From Holothuria scabra (lineage: Eukaryota > Echinodermata > Holothuroidea > Aspidochirotida > Holothuriidae): a stretch of 64,000 nt of DNA. Location: NCBI GenBank assembly GCA_037179385.1, contig CM074190.1:11552206-11616205 (forward strand), read 5' to 3'. Positions 1 through 12,650 of this stretch are shown one piece after another. The first letter of the stretch is position 1; the number at the start of each line of letters is the position of its first letter. Under the pieces are notes generated by a model. It searched no databases and had not been told where the DNA came from. It saw nothing but the letters and a program-made list of their open reading frames with translations. The position numbers and the translations under genes were made by a program.

Positions 1-564
1 CGACTTAATAAAAACAAGGTATCCAATTTTCCATTTTTTAAGGGGGGGGGGGTTGGGTTCGGGGAGGGGTCTCTCAGTAATCATGCAGTAGCTAATTGTT
101 TAGTCCTCGGCTTGCTGCATCAATATTTGCATTTGTTCCTGTTCCTGATGGTGTTGTTACTATACACCCAGTGACATTTTATGTGATTTCAGAAAGCTTT
201 TAGAAAGTGATTTACCCTTAAAATATTTTGTAGTTATTATACAGTAGTTAAATTCTAAAATGATTGATGAATATGTACAAGCCATTTAATTCGAACGGTA
301 GTCTCACAGTGCTTTGCTACCCAAAAAGTGTATAGAACAATAAATTAGGAAAACATACTTCTAGTATCATAGCATTTTTTAGAAGACATGTTCCAGTTAT
401 CATTATTGACGTTATACTTGTCCGCTAGTTTTATCCAGGCTGGTGCCACCGCATGCAGTTACCTGTGGATCGGTTATTGTAACTTCAAAAAGGCAAAATT
501 TCTTTCTGTTTCATAAAAGGTACAGTAGCAGGCTTTACTCATCACTCATCACTTAGCTAGAGTC

Positions 565-595
<31 letters not shown>

Positions 596-954
596 GTAAA
601 GAGACGTTCTTTGCATTTTAGTTAAAAATGGGGAAACATTGTACTTGACTTGGTACAAAAGTTGAAAGAAAATCGTTACAACGGTAGAAAGATATTTGTA
701 ATTGGGAAAGGGCGGCTCTGTATTTTTCACTTTGGGAAGAGTGCAAAACTTTATTTTTTTTATTATGCGTGTGATGCCCGGAAAAGGGGGTTTTGAAGCA
801 GTTGCGCCGACCTTCTTTCGAAAAAGTGTCTTAAAACTTTTCATATCTCGCTAAGTTTGTCACAACCAAGTAACTACCGTACAGTATATTATCTTTCATC
901 ACTTAAAGACAAAATACCGAACATTCAATATAGGGCTTTGTTCTTTATAGGGTT
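1..954. other. No gene recognised
   Basis: AT-rich non-coding DNA. It contains the G-rich tract near the left edge and a T run at about 567-595. The only open frame, on the minus strand, reads through the T run and is not gene-like. Confidence 0.6.
42..69 (+). repeat. G-quadruplex-type G-rich tract
   Basis: Eleven consecutive G (42-52), then GGG, GGGG and GGGG separated by loops of 2, 3 and 1 bases. This satisfies the canonical four-run G4 pattern. It is one of several oligo-G or oligo-C tracts in the window. Confidence 0.5.
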
Positions 955-1117
955 GACAATAGACCTTTTTCCAAATAGCAATTAAAATGAATCGTGGGAT
1001 AGAGTTTTGGTTGTGGGTCAATTTTCACCATGGTAAAATGACATTGACAAAAATGACAAACACCAAAACTCTATCCCACAATCCTTTGTAATTGCTATTT
1101 GAAAAAATAGGTCAATT
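955..1117. mobile_element. Foldback MITE, family A copy 1
   Basis: Two arms of about 55 bp are inverted repeats of each other. The left arm reads ...CCAAATAGCAATTA...GTGGGATAGAGTTTTGG and the right arm CCAAAACTCTATCCCACA...AATTGCTATTTG. A short non-palindromic centre separates them. It has no coding capacity. Two more copies of the same family occur at 41831 and 48399. Confidence 0.85.
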
Positions 1118-3130
1118 AAGAAACAGCAAGTTCCGTTTCATAAAGGTATATAAAGTTAGCGGATTCATGAAATTAACTACTGCGATTTATAGTAAAGAAT
1201 TGCAGAACTATATCATATACCTCCGATGAAACACTTTCAATAATTCGCATAGTGGGTATGCCAAGACGTTTGCCATCCGAACTTGAGTTAAACGTGAGTA
1301 ACCTGGTAACCAAGGTGTTAAGACCAGGGGTGCACTGAAGGGGCGTTAAAAATCTTGAACAGGATTCAGCGGGTTTTTTCTTTATCTGTTTATATGCACC
1401 ACAACAGAAAAACATTAATACTATGTCAGTGGTCACAGAACTTTCAGAACGGACGTAGACACACTGGAAACAAGTCGAAAACGTCTGTACATTTCAGAAA
1501 ATAAAATGCAGAAAAAACAGGAATACGTGAAAGTGTTATCTTCTCATTGAAAACACGTTATATTCATTGTTTTTGCATTTTTTTATTTCTCCTTCTGTAA
1601 TTGTAAAAATTTTTTTGTAATATTACAGGTAAATTTTGCAGTTTAGAGAGCTTAGGAGAGGGGGCTCTAAGGGGATTAAATGTGTAAAAATATGTTAAAG
1701 TATTAGAAATTTGAAATCCTATATTGTAGAAATCATTCTTTACCTGCCATTGGGTATAACGGCTTAAAAATATAAATTCAAATGGCGCATTTTCATGTTT
1801 ACACTTTCGTTGCACTATATTCACTGTACGGTACTTTACAGGTATTCCATTTTAATGATGTTTGATGTGAGGGTGACTACTGATGTTTGATGTAAGGGTG
1901 AATGACATTTTCCACTGAAGACCTATTGGACATGTGATTTATTTTTTTTTTGTAAGTTTTTCGAGCTACTGACCCTCGGTAAGTAGAATAAATCCTTTGC
2001 TGCAATCATGACACGAATAGTCCAGATGGGTGAATCGAATTTATCATCACATGTGTACGTTTCTGCAGTGAATCCGTAAATGCACCTGCCTTAGGCTAAT
2101 CCCTTTCCGAAAACGGCATTCAAATCAAACCAAATTATACAGTACATTGCTAATGACGAAAAACTAATTTAATTTCTTATCATAGAGCCACGCAAAATAG
2201 TTAGCTTTCCTTGCGAGAAAATAAAAAAAATGTGTCTGATTGAAAGCATATTCACAAATAATCCGCAAGGGATGAGATTTCATCAGCCTTTCCAATGAAA
2301 TTGCATTAATTCCGCACAATTTCATTGAAATATATCCAATCTTAATGTAAGACACATATGTCTGGCAAACATGTTGTACAATCAATATGCTTTATGACTG
2401 ATGTAATAAAAGATAGTTATGCAAATGTGCTGATCAATTTAGTAAAGTTTAAGATAAGAACTTTTTTTTTGTCTGTAACATGAGTGGTACAACTTTTCAC
2501 TGAATACTAGCTTTTTTACGAAGTCGAATTTTTGCCCCAGCAAATCTCCTGCAAATTTTGGGCAACTTGTAGCCATGGGATGACTGGTATGTGTATTAGT
2601 TTTAAACTGGTTGTTACCGTCTGTCGCTATATGTTTCACCGTTGTCTGTTTTCCATGAACAAATAACAAGTGTTTGTAGAACGTGTTTACAGTGGCGAGG
2701 ATTGTTGAACCTATTAAATTAGCATTAGGACTCACTAAACGAATACCGGTACTTGTCAATAAGGGTATATAGATGTTCGAACACGTCTGCAGATTTGAAG
2801 TGTACTTGACAAAATGTAGTATGATGTTTAACTTACATGACATTGAACTAGTTAGATGGATTCCTATATATGTCAGTTATAATGCTTATAGACAATTGTA
2901 TGTGTACGAGCATAAATAACATTGTTATCGCATTTATCGAAGCGATATTATTAAAATGTAAAGAACATTAGTACCTATCAATCAGAATAATAATTTATCA
3001 AAATGTTTAACAACCACTTATTTGATATTATTTAACACTACACTGAATGTAATTGGAGAATGTATAGGGCTGAGATGTCCATATGTGCAGTGAACAAGTT
3101 GATACGCGTCAACTACACTTTTTTCTCTAA
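1118..3130. other. No gene recognised; short tandem duplication at 1856-1905
   Basis: AT-rich DNA with only chance open frames. A 25-bp unit (TGATGTTTGATGTGAGGGTG plus five bases) occurs twice in tandem at 1856-1880 and 1881-1905 with a few mismatches. Confidence 0.5.
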
Positions 3131-3401
3131 TTAAATTGGAAACACAATCACCCACAACTTGAACTGTTAAATTTGTGTAGTGCACTAGCTGTCCTGTTTT
3201 ATGATTGGATCTTGAGAGTCATATGACAGCATTTTTGTTACATAAATATGAAATTTATTGAGAGGTACTGATTAATTTACCTTAAACAATTATGCAATGT
3301 TTGAGTCTCAAGATATAAAAATACTTTGCAGAGAAATAACAAGAAAATTGTGATATTTGGTTGTTGCTTAGAACAATTTTGGGACGCCTGCTCCTGCCCT
3401 T
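3131..3401 (+). mobile_element. MITE family B, copy 1
   Basis: About 270 bp, alignable by eye along its length with the copies at 13097 and 53410. Shared blocks include TGTCCTGTTT-ATGATTGG, GAGAGTCAT-TGACA and AGAAATAACAAGAAAATTGTG, and the end is GGGACG-CTGCTCCT. The terminal inverted repeat pairs a 5' AAAGG...GCAGTC with a 3' GACTGC...CCTT, here degraded at the 5' end. Confidence 0.75.
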
Positions 3402-3441
3402 GAAAGAATAGGACCGAAAACGTTTATGAAAAAAATGTATA

Positions 3442-3590
3442 ATGGAAAAAGCAGTCGCCCAAAACTGATTTTGAAACAACAGCTCAATCTCACAGTTTTC
3501 TTCTTATTTCTCTTCCAAGTGTCTTTCATGTTAATTCCTGTGAATACAGACAAAGAATGGGGGGAGGGGGTGCTACTAGAAGCGGTCGAA
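3442..3590 (-). mobile_element. MITE family B, copy 2 (truncated, head-to-head with copy 1)
   Basis: Begins GGAAAAAGCAGTCGCCCAAA and carries CACAGTTTTCTTCTTATTTC and CTTCCAAGTGTCTTTCATG. These are the reverse complements of family B blocks. It breaks off after a G run at about 3560-3570. It lies 40 bp from copy 1 in inverted orientation, so the pair can form a long imperfect hairpin. Confidence 0.7.
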
Positions 3591-4249
3591 TGTGTTTGCA
3601 GCAACATATCCTAACCACGATACAGTCATGGTCAGAATTTTCCCTTAGAGCGACAATTTATTTTTTGCCTTGAAATATTTATTTTTTTTTCTTTTTTGTA
3701 AGGGATGCTTCCTCACCCGACTAAATTTTTACCCAAAGCCTAGTCATTTCTGGAGGTAAAAACTTACAGCCTTAAATAAGGGGTACGGTATCAAACTGCT
3801 AACAAGGTAAAAAGTTAATATTATCACGACTGACATAGTTTATATATAACCCTGTAACTGGACCTACAGATACTGATTGTGTGGAAACCTTTTTTCAAAA
3901 GAGCATAAGACATGAATTTGCACTACTTTACATTTTCAATTTGAGAGATTTTCTGAAATGCTATCCCGGAATAAGTTTCCAGTTTGCCCTCCCGGTGATG
4001 TGGACAACACCTGTAAGTCGCTCTCAGACTTTTTTTTTATTCGTCACAGACTCGTGATTTGTTCATTAAGCCTTCAATGTCTTCCACCAGATTGACAATT
4101 GAAGCCGATCCTGTCTGTCCCCACTTTTTCAATCATGTAATAAAAAGTTTTCCCTACAACAGACTCTTACAACAATGGATCCGTTTTTTTCTCTTATATT
4201 TCTTCCTTTTAACTTAAATATGTGGTGTGTATATAGTTCTACATCCACG

Positions 4250-4611
4250 TAAAGCAGCTTATTAGTTGCTTCATAAAATTCAACAAATTTTCTCAAAGCC
4301 TATTAAGTTTTTTCAAATACCAATAACAAATGGACAAACTTAGACGATCCCCACACCGCACATACAAATAAATGTGTAACGAGTGAGTACCCAACAGTTT
4401 AATAAGGTTTTTAAAAGTGACCACACACTTTTTCAAATTTTGCACAAAACCATTACAAGTCAGGACACCACAAAATTCCAAAATTTTTTCCGTAAACAGT
4501 GGATGTGCAACTTGACTCATTATGCTTATTTTAAGCTATTGTCACTTGGAAGTGACCCTTTAACACTCTTATCAAGTCATCGATATCAATTAACTCAGTT
4601 GGCCCCTAAAG
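4250..4611. mobile_element. MITE family C, copy 1
   Basis: Roughly 370-bp family with ends resembling AAGAGGCTCATTGAGTT and AACTCAATGAGCCCCTTT. This copy has diverged ends (5' AAAGCAGCTTATTAGTTG, 3' AACTCAGTTGGCCCCTAAAG). It keeps ACAAATGGACAAACTTAGAC, CATTACAAGTCAGGACACCA and TCATCGATATCAATTAACTC. The open frames on both strands here are inside the element. Confidence 0.75.
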
Positions 4612-5432
4612 CATTCCATGCAGGAATGCTGAATTTTTATCCTAATTGACACTTTTGTAGTCAAAGACCACACGACTTAAATAATTCAGCATAAAGGAAC
4701 CAAAAATTCCGATGGTATAAATGTTCTATAAAGCACATCCCCTACCGATTCCACATCTACTCCTAAACTTTGATTCTGTCCCCCTGTCGTATTAACTATC
4801 AAAATCGGGTATACAAGCAAACAAACCCTGACCTGTTGATATACATTTTTCCCCTATATCAACAAAATACACACAACATTGATCAAACCAGCACACACTT
4901 GTCCCTTGTGTGTACAGACCACTTATATCCACCAATCCAGTAGTTTCCTTCCATTTAAGTTCTGGAGGCTGCTAATTTCAACTAGGCATGACACGGATAT
5001 ATAGCACATTAAATAATTCATGTATCTTGTACTTTTTATAGAAAACAAGCTGCTCTATACGAACACGAGCTTGGAAAACACGTTACATAAATTGCAACAG
5101 ACATCGCATGCCAAAAGGCCGCAGTCACACATTGTTGCAATTGGCCTTCATGGCGTTTTTTTTTTTCAACTACATGCTACCGGCATAATTCTCTTAATTT
5201 CTAAAGAGCTCCGTCAAATTCTTCTAAATGGTAAATTTTTACACTTTCAATTAGATCGGTAGAATGCCGGACAATTCTCCCCTTCCCTTTAACCTTGATT
5301 CTTCGAAATTGAAACACAAAACTTTCAATCTTGCGGACAATATATCTTACTGCTAACTTAACACACTCTTCTTTATTTTACCATTTTTTCACATTATTCC
5401 CAAAACTTCATTTTTTATAATAATAAACTATT
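4612..5432. other. No gene recognised between two family C copies
   Basis: AT-rich spacer. A plus-strand open frame at 5020-5262 has no recognisable motif and is not considered a gene. Confidence 0.5.
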
Positions 5433-5812
5433 AAGAGCGGCTCATTGAGTTGGTTCATGAAATCCAACAAATATTTCCAAACCTGTCAAGTTTTCTTCGC
5501 ATACCAATGACAAATGGTCAAATTTAGACAATCCCCATATACTACACACAAATAACTGTTTTATGAGTGAGTACAGTACCTAATGGTTAATCCCGTTTTC
5601 AAAAATATTGTGACTAGACTCTTTTCCAAATTATGCACAAAACCGTTATAACTCAGGACACCACAAAATGCAAAATCTAGTATTTTTTTCGCAACTATTA
5701 GATATTAAAAATGATTAGTTATACCAGTTACAAGAATTCCCAAGTAGTAATGTGGTTTTACCATTAAACACTTCCATTAAGTTTTCAAAACCAACTCATA
5801 TGAGCCCTCTAA
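5433..5812. mobile_element. MITE family C, copy 2
   Basis: Starts AAGAGCGGCTCATTGAGTT and ends CCAACTCATATGAGCCCTCT. The middle carries ACAAATGGTCAAATTTAGAC and AACTCAGGACACCACAAAAT. It sits 820 bp from copy 1 in the same orientation. The 3' third has diverged from the other two copies. Confidence 0.75.
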
Positions 5813-8699
5813 ATATTTTTTTAAAAATTCATTGGATGTTCACCGTATGGTACTTTACGATGCAGTAAAGGCAGGTATAGAAAAATATTGTTTTAAATTT
5901 TGTTTGTATTTTTCCTACTAATCGATCATGTTGTTTTCATGGGCTTTCACAATACGACTAAACGTTAGTCCAGATAAACATATTTAATCGAATAAGTATC
6001 GTTTCGCATTCATCAAGTCAACATTATGTTTCGGTAAATGACAATTAATTATCAATTAAAAATAAATCTCTTTACAATAGTTCGTAAAATTATTCCTCCC
6101 GTCTTCTCCAAACTCAGAAAAACTTCAATAAACGTGAACCTAAAATACAAAATTTCGTATAACGTTTGGCGTAAACGTTGTTCTTTACCATCAAGTTTGC
6201 AATCTTTTGAATTCCAGCTGAGTTATTTATCAATTTATAATGCAAAGCGATAGTAAATTAGCCCAAACGGCCTTAATTAGTCACATGTGCCATCATATTG
6301 ACGTCTTTTACTACCAATGACATCTCGTTTGACTAATTTATTTTTTTCAATCTCATTAAGAAATCTTCCGATACATTTTGTGAGACATTTCAACATTGTT
6401 ATGTCCTCTCTGGTGAAAGATGTTGTCAATCACGTATTATAATAAAAGCATATTTCACTATTGTTTGCAAAGACATTAAACTTATGTTTTGCCATGTAAA
6501 TAATCCTGTACGCTCTTTCACTTGTTGTGGCCGTTATTACTGAATGATTGCCCTCTCTAAAAAGTTATTTACTTGTAGATTAGAGTAAATTACCCTCTGG
6601 TTTTTAAGTTACTTAGTGCTCCGTGATGGCTCTATTTAGCCTTTTTTGGAGTTTGTTTTTTACTGAAGACAGAAATGAAGTGTAAAAAATCAGGCACCAT
6701 AGCCACAATTTATAAAACTAGACATTATTCAACATATCCATTGATCTCAAATGGATAAAGCCACTAGACCTATGAAGTACAACCGATTGAATTGATGTAA
6801 GCTGAAGTAACGTAAAACTAAATAAGAATTTTTGTCAAGAACAGTTATGTGTATGTACTTTAATTTGTAACTTAGAATTGTAGAGAATACCGGTACCAAT
6901 TTTTAAATTAGTCCAGATATACGGTTGTTACTAACGCTGCACCCCGTGGATTACATTATTACATTAACTTGAATTCCTGTTTTTTCTTTTTATCATACTG
7001 CTGGTCAGAATTGGGACCCCTGCCAAACGTACAGTAAATGTGACGCACACAGTCTGTATGGATAGCGCATTGAGCTGGCAGTTCTAGGGAATGTTTTTAT
7101 CGGTTAGTTATCCATGTTTCGGATGACTGATTTCACAACGGAACGACACCTTTAGGAACAATTGCTTGTGAGAAATAATTCGGTTCTTGCATTCCTTATA
7201 GCTTACACAAACCCCACCACGTCTCACGTCAATGATTTTACTGAAAAGAGCCTAGCTCCTACGTTCGGGGGGAACGACCGCCATTTTGGTTAAACCTAAA
7301 CTGTGGTAGGCGATGGCGTGTTTTTAAAGCCTGCAGGAATGCAACAAAATACGATGAAAGCGCTAATTCACCAAAAATACCGACTGCGACAAGGCATGAA
7401 CATGTCGCATCGAAATTACGAAATCAAACACACATGTAGGCTACCTATTACCTATTAGGCGTGCAGATTATATGGACTATGTGCTGTTCTTTTACACGGA
7501 AGCATCTTCGTCTAGGCATGACCACTAACTAAAACTCTACACGAACGCAATGTTAACCAAAATTTTGCAAACCATCTTTTAGTCTGAGTTATTAGATCTT
7601 TGTTTCAAGTTTTATTCTTTACATGAGAAAGTTACATTCAAAACTGCCTTTTAGTGGTTTATTTAAGGGCAAGACCGCCTCCCTCCCTTCTTCATTTAAG
7701 CGAGACCTTACCTAGATATCTGCACACGTGATCAACAGGCTTGGTTGTAATTTTGACGCGTCAGTCGTACTAGGCAAGTGTCGAATCGTCAGCACCATTC
7801 ACAAACATCGAAGTTCATACCATTTTGAAGGTCCAAAATTGCAAAAATAACTAAATATTTCCCCATTTTCCACTCTCGATCCTTTTAGTCAGCGCTGCTT
7901 TTAGTGACTGATTCCTAAGCTAACAGTTCGACACTTACCCAAACGACTACACACAATATTACAATCTTATTCACAATGCCTTTACACTGTTAGCGAAGGT
8001 TTTCTTTTCTAAGATTCAATGGAGGTCTTTTCTATATAACAACGGCACAATACTATTGTAGGTATGGGCGTTAGGATTTTCATGAATATGGTACCGTTCA
8101 CGAGCTTTCTTTGCTTGATTGTTTAGATATTCTCCAAGCTGAAAAGACGCAGGAACAATATCGAGAAGTTTCAATAAAAATTACTCGTAGGCAATAGAGA
8201 ACAATGGATATAGGACAAGGATTCCATTCAGGCCTAAACAATTACATGTTTGGGTTAATTGGAAAAAGGGAATAAAGAGAATAAGGCAAGAAAAAGAAGT
8301 CACACTTCAATTCAATCGTGGTTGCCCCAATTAACTGAATTTGGCCAGAGTGAGGCTGGAAATAGCATTCACTATATTTGTATAGTAATGTGATTTGTAC
8401 CTCGAGGAAAACTTGACTTCCAGTAAAGAAAAAAAAAACATATCGAAGCAGGTAATGACTGTGGACTATGAACATTTAGGAAGAAATAGAACACCAGCTT
8501 TTCAGAAAGCGATGCCGGAGACAGAAAACTTGAAAAGAGATAATTAAAGTAGCATGTTATCGAGATATTATGATAACATGAAAGCTGATGTGTGAATGTA
8601 TGCTTCGTGTGGGTGAAAATCTAAACTATTTGTGTTGTCATTGGCCAGATAATGAGTGTTTAGTCACGTGAATTGATGGGAGATACAGAACGATATTAC
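5813..8699. other. No gene or repeat family recognised
   Basis: About 2.9 kb of apparently unique, AT-rich DNA. Longest open frames are under 80 codons and lack domain signatures or convincing start context. I could not align it by eye with other parts of the window. Confidence 0.5.
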
Positions 8700-9060
8700 A
8701 TTAACATACATAACCGGTTAAAGGGCAAACGAGGGCTGTAAAGGCCCCGTACGATGCCCTGTAATCTAAAGAAAACCCCCAAACAAAAACAAACCACAAA
8801 CACCTAACGGGCCCAGAAAGATTAGATTCTACTACAGTCATGGAAAAACTTGTCAATATTTGCCTTAAAACGGTGCGCTGATGTGGAGTTAACAACCCAC
8901 TCAGGCAGGCTACATGCCTGATACAGGATATCTTATACCTTGTCTTCCTCTTTTTAAGTCTGATGTTCCGAAAGTTTTGTATTCTGTCCTTATGAAACTT
9001 TTCATACCTTGGATTGTAATTCTTATGGGTACGGTCTTATTCGGGTAAGATTTTCTGAAT
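8700..9060 (-). mobile_element. 3' end of a non-LTR retrotransposon (CR1/Jockey-like reverse transcriptase tail), decayed
   Basis: Read on the minus strand, one frame at about 8825-8892 encodes EWVVNSTSAHRFKANIDKFF followed by HDCSRI and a stop. This is the typical C-terminus of LINE ORF2 proteins, where a 'RVVNxWNxLPExVVNxxSVxxFKxxLDK' pattern is usual. An adjacent frame supplies VACL just before it, so a small frameshift separates the two. It is a dead 5'-truncated copy. Sequence up to about 9.3 kb may belong to the same element but is not recognisable. Confidence 0.6.
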
Positions 9061-10601
9061 AAAGAAACCATTAAAATGTCAGGCAAAGCTGGTCACTTGA
9101 CTCCAAATTGAAATTAGACTTGGTTATTTCTTAGACCAGTAAACAGGCTGACAGGTGAAAAAGTATCATAACTGGGGGGGGGGGGGGGTGGTATCTGTGT
9201 AATAGAACCTCCAGATTGGGCAAAGTAACGTTGAACTTTTTTATTCACGAGCAGTCGAGCAATGTGAGGTTCGAAAAGCAGGGTAATCCAGATTTGCACT
9301 TGTAAGTTGAGGTAAGCTGATATCAAGATGTCCTTTACTAACCCTGCAGGTTTCCAGGTTTATCCTCTTATAAGGCGTATAGGCTGCTCAAAAATGATGA
9401 GTTGTTCATTTGAACATTATTGAACAGGCTATAAGAGAGTAAGGTTAACAGGTTAATAAACCTATCAAGTCAAAGACAACCCTTGTACAATATTACGCAC
9501 CCTTGGTAGGCAATAGATTGCAGTAGCTCTATTTCTAAACAAAAGATATGGGTTGCGCGAACTGGGTCAGTACATGGTTCACCCTTAAATCTGTTGGCAT
9601 ATAAAAAACACCTGGTAGAGTATTTGACAAATTTTTGTTCGAAGTAATTAAGTTGGGTTTAGTTTTGAACCAAAATCTAGTCACTACTTTTTAAACAGAC
9701 TTATCCAGGTCTGTTCAAAGTAAAACTGTCCTTTTTGTAGACAGTATTTTGTGTAAAATACACCACGTACAAACCCAACGATCTTATATTGTCTTCCACA
9801 AAAATGAAAGGCTCAATGACAATGCGTTTCAGGTATATTATGACGAAAAAGTATAGATGACGGAGAGTATCTAGAAGCGGAGTGTATGTACGGTTGATCA
9901 ATTTATTTAACCACTCTTTCAAGCTTTTACACCAAAAATAAATTACATTTAGAACCGTTGGGAACTAATTAAGACGTATGGAAGGATGATTTAATGAGGC
10001 ACGTGAGAGCTAACTTACCACGCAATGCGTCGCTGGAAAAAATAATTCATTACACAACAGATTTTAATGGCATCGGACTCAATGAAGTGTGAAATATTTT
10101 ATGCAAGGTGGCGAAATGTGTTCAATAGTGTTAAGGAAATAAATGTTTGCACAAAATTTATAGGAGGCCAAATGGTTAATGGAGACGTCTTCACACCCAA
10201 CCCCCCAACCCCCCCCCCCCCCATTGCTCCTTGCTTTGTTTACCTGTAACCTGTAAACTGTATTTTGCATTGGTTAGTCTAACCTTCAGCAATTGGTAGA
10301 GAAAAATGAGAATTATAAATGATAAAAGACCCATTGGGAAATTTGTTGTGTGTATTTTCAGTTTTCGTGGCAGTCTTGAAGATAGAGCAGTTTTAGTGTT
10401 GACAATGTAGAGCATGAGGATGATCGTTCGCTTGGTAGGCAGATATATGTGTACGCATGCGTAAACAGCGGACAGGTACATTTGACGTACATATGACGTG
10501 GTGGCTATAGCCGGAGATACCAAATTTCCCAACTTTTCTATCTTAAGGTGATCTACCAATACGCTAAAAGCAATGTGGTCAGACTGGTCGCTATGGTTAC
10601 A
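9061..10601. other. No gene recognised; oligo-G and oligo-C tracts
   Basis: Non-coding. It contains a G run of about 15 at 9174-9188 and C-rich CCCCCCAACCCC...C tracts at 10200-10222. The minus-strand open frame at 10191-10559 (122 codons) runs through the C tract and shows no domain. Confidence 0.45.
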
Positions 10602-10685
10602 GGTAGTTAGATGAGGTTTATACGCTCAGCTTTACACCAGTAGGATTCACGGTCGGACCGGCCACAGCCCTTTTCCAGTTGTACT
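10602..10685 (-). mobile_element. SINE family fragment 1
   Basis: Contains GTAGTTAGATGAGG...GGTCGGACCGGCCACAGCCC and TTTTCCAGTTGT. These match the reverse complement of the body of the tRNA-headed SINE at about 41375-41620. Only the 3' body is present. Confidence 0.6.
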
Positions 10686-12122
10686 GCAGCTTACTAACTG
10701 TCTGACCGACGGAAGTGCAAATTCACATCTATAGATTTTTCAAAGGTTGTGCAATTCACTTTCCTTCTGTCTTGAAATCTTGGTTAAAACAAAAATTTGT
10801 TCCTAATATATTTATGATTTCTGTGCGTAATTTGTTAACTTTCTTCATACAAACAGGGTTTGTTAATAACTTACTGTAAATTGCCCATCAGCAGTAGATG
10901 AAGTTTATAATTATTTCGTACATGAAAGTCATGTTTGTTTCATAATATTTGCTTTCTTGATATTCAACAAAAGCACAATATCTCAAAGCTAAGATAACGG
11001 GCTGCTTTAATTTGGTTCCACATTTCCGGAATGAACGTCTTAATTGCCATCCCCAATCAGAATTTGCACATTTTTCGTAAGCTTGAATTTGTACTTTACG
11101 TAAACACGAAATAAAGATGATTTTCTGATAAAGAATTCTTTTTTTTTCAATCTACCCTGGAGTTTACGGTGGCCTTTTCTTAATATTAAAAAAAATGGTA
11201 ATACAATTAGAAACATTACACGGTTTCAAAAAAAATCTGCCTCCTGTCAATCTTTGTACGATAATCAGTAGCTTCAAATAAGAGAATAAATAACACATCT
11301 TTAAGTTTTCAACCCTTGATTAATAAAGCGACGCCTTTCTTCCATAAGGACGTTTTCAGAACCAGTTAATAATCAAATAAAGGCCATGTGAATTCTCTTG
11401 TTGTTAATGCTTCATTATTGAATTAAAATAATAGATCCTTCAGAAAGTACTCTTCAATAGTAAAACTTGAAATAGTACATTTATTTTCTTTAATGAAAGT
11501 TTTCATAGATGTTTTCAAGATTAGAAATACGATTCAATAGATGAAGAAACCAAGCCATTCAAAGTTCCTTTGGTGAAAAGGTTTCTTTGTCTGCCAAATT
11601 TCTTTAAGTCGAAACTGAAAATTACAATTGAATTTATTAAATTAAGCTTAAAACGAAAGGCGTTTTGAAGTACCTTGGATTCTTTTAATGGGAGAAAAAG
11701 AAACATATATTTTCAGGTTTTGTCGTTTATTGAATAATTAAAAGTCTAAGAACAGGTTAATATGTTAAGTCCAGCGAACCAGGAAATAAATGACATTAGA
11801 CCCTATCATAACCGTGGGAGTTACGTGCTGTAAAATCACAAAGATTAAAGCGAAATAATTTCTTATATTACTGAAAATTGGAATAACCTTTTATTGATGC
11901 CAAGAAAAATTCCATTGATTCACAAGAAGGTCATAATTTCATAATTGATATGAATTGACACGGAACAATAGATTATTCGAAATGACGCACTGACAAACGT
12001 CTTATTTTAAAAACGTACCGTAGCTTATTTCAGATAGAAATTCAGTCATTTGCTGCTCAAGAATGATCTGTTCAATAAACTTTCAAAAATTCAAACAATG
12101 CAACTTACGAAACTTTCTAAAG
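10686..12122. other. No gene recognised
   Basis: AT-rich unique-looking DNA. Longest frame is 61 codons without motifs. Confidence 0.5.
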
Positions 12123-12650
12123 CATAATAATAATAAATAAAATAATAATAATAATGGGTGAAACTTATAAACCGCCTTATCCAATTGAAAGATTTAAAGC
12201 ACTAAGGCGGTGTACAGAAGTAAGAAAATAAAACTGTAGACTGAATACAACCAAACCAGATCAGAACAAGAAAATAAAACCTGACAAACTTAAAAATTAA
12301 AAAGCTAAGAATACCAACGACATACAAAGAACAGAAAATAAAACATAAAAAATGAAACATTAAGACAGGACAAAAAGAAACAAAGGAACAAGGCTTGAAC
12401 AAAAAGCAACAATGGATTACAAACTTAAAATAAAATTAACTTAAAACAGCTGGATTTTTTTTTTTTTTTTGTTTCTTAAATTCATGCAATTTGTTGGCAC
12501 GCTTCACTTCCATGGGAAGCTTGTTCCAAAGTGTTGCAGTGCAACTATCAAACCTCCTGTTTTGAAAAGTGGACGATCTAACATAATGCATGAAAATTTT
12601 AGGAGATGATAGAAGTTATTGCTTAATTTTATTATTGAGACATGCATTAT
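12123..12650 (-). mobile_element. 3' end of a second non-LTR retrotransposon with ATT-repeat tail
   Basis: The minus-strand frame at about 12470-12600 encodes SSTFQNRRFDSCTATLWNKL followed by PMEVKRANKLHEFKK. This matches the terminal part of LINE reverse transcriptases, whose usual pattern is a 'RxFxxxAxxLWNxLPxEI...FKxxLK' segment. It runs into an A run on the minus strand (12454-12470 as T on plus). Downstream on the same strand a GCGGTTTATAAGTTT block precedes an ATT-type microsatellite (12125-12155). Simple-repeat tails of this kind mark CR1/L2-like 3' ends. The copy is 5'-truncated. Confidence 0.72.

Noticed and set aside
10191..10559. 122-codon minus-strand frame
   Set aside because: Its C-terminus is translated from an oligo-C tract (poly-Gly). 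No motif.
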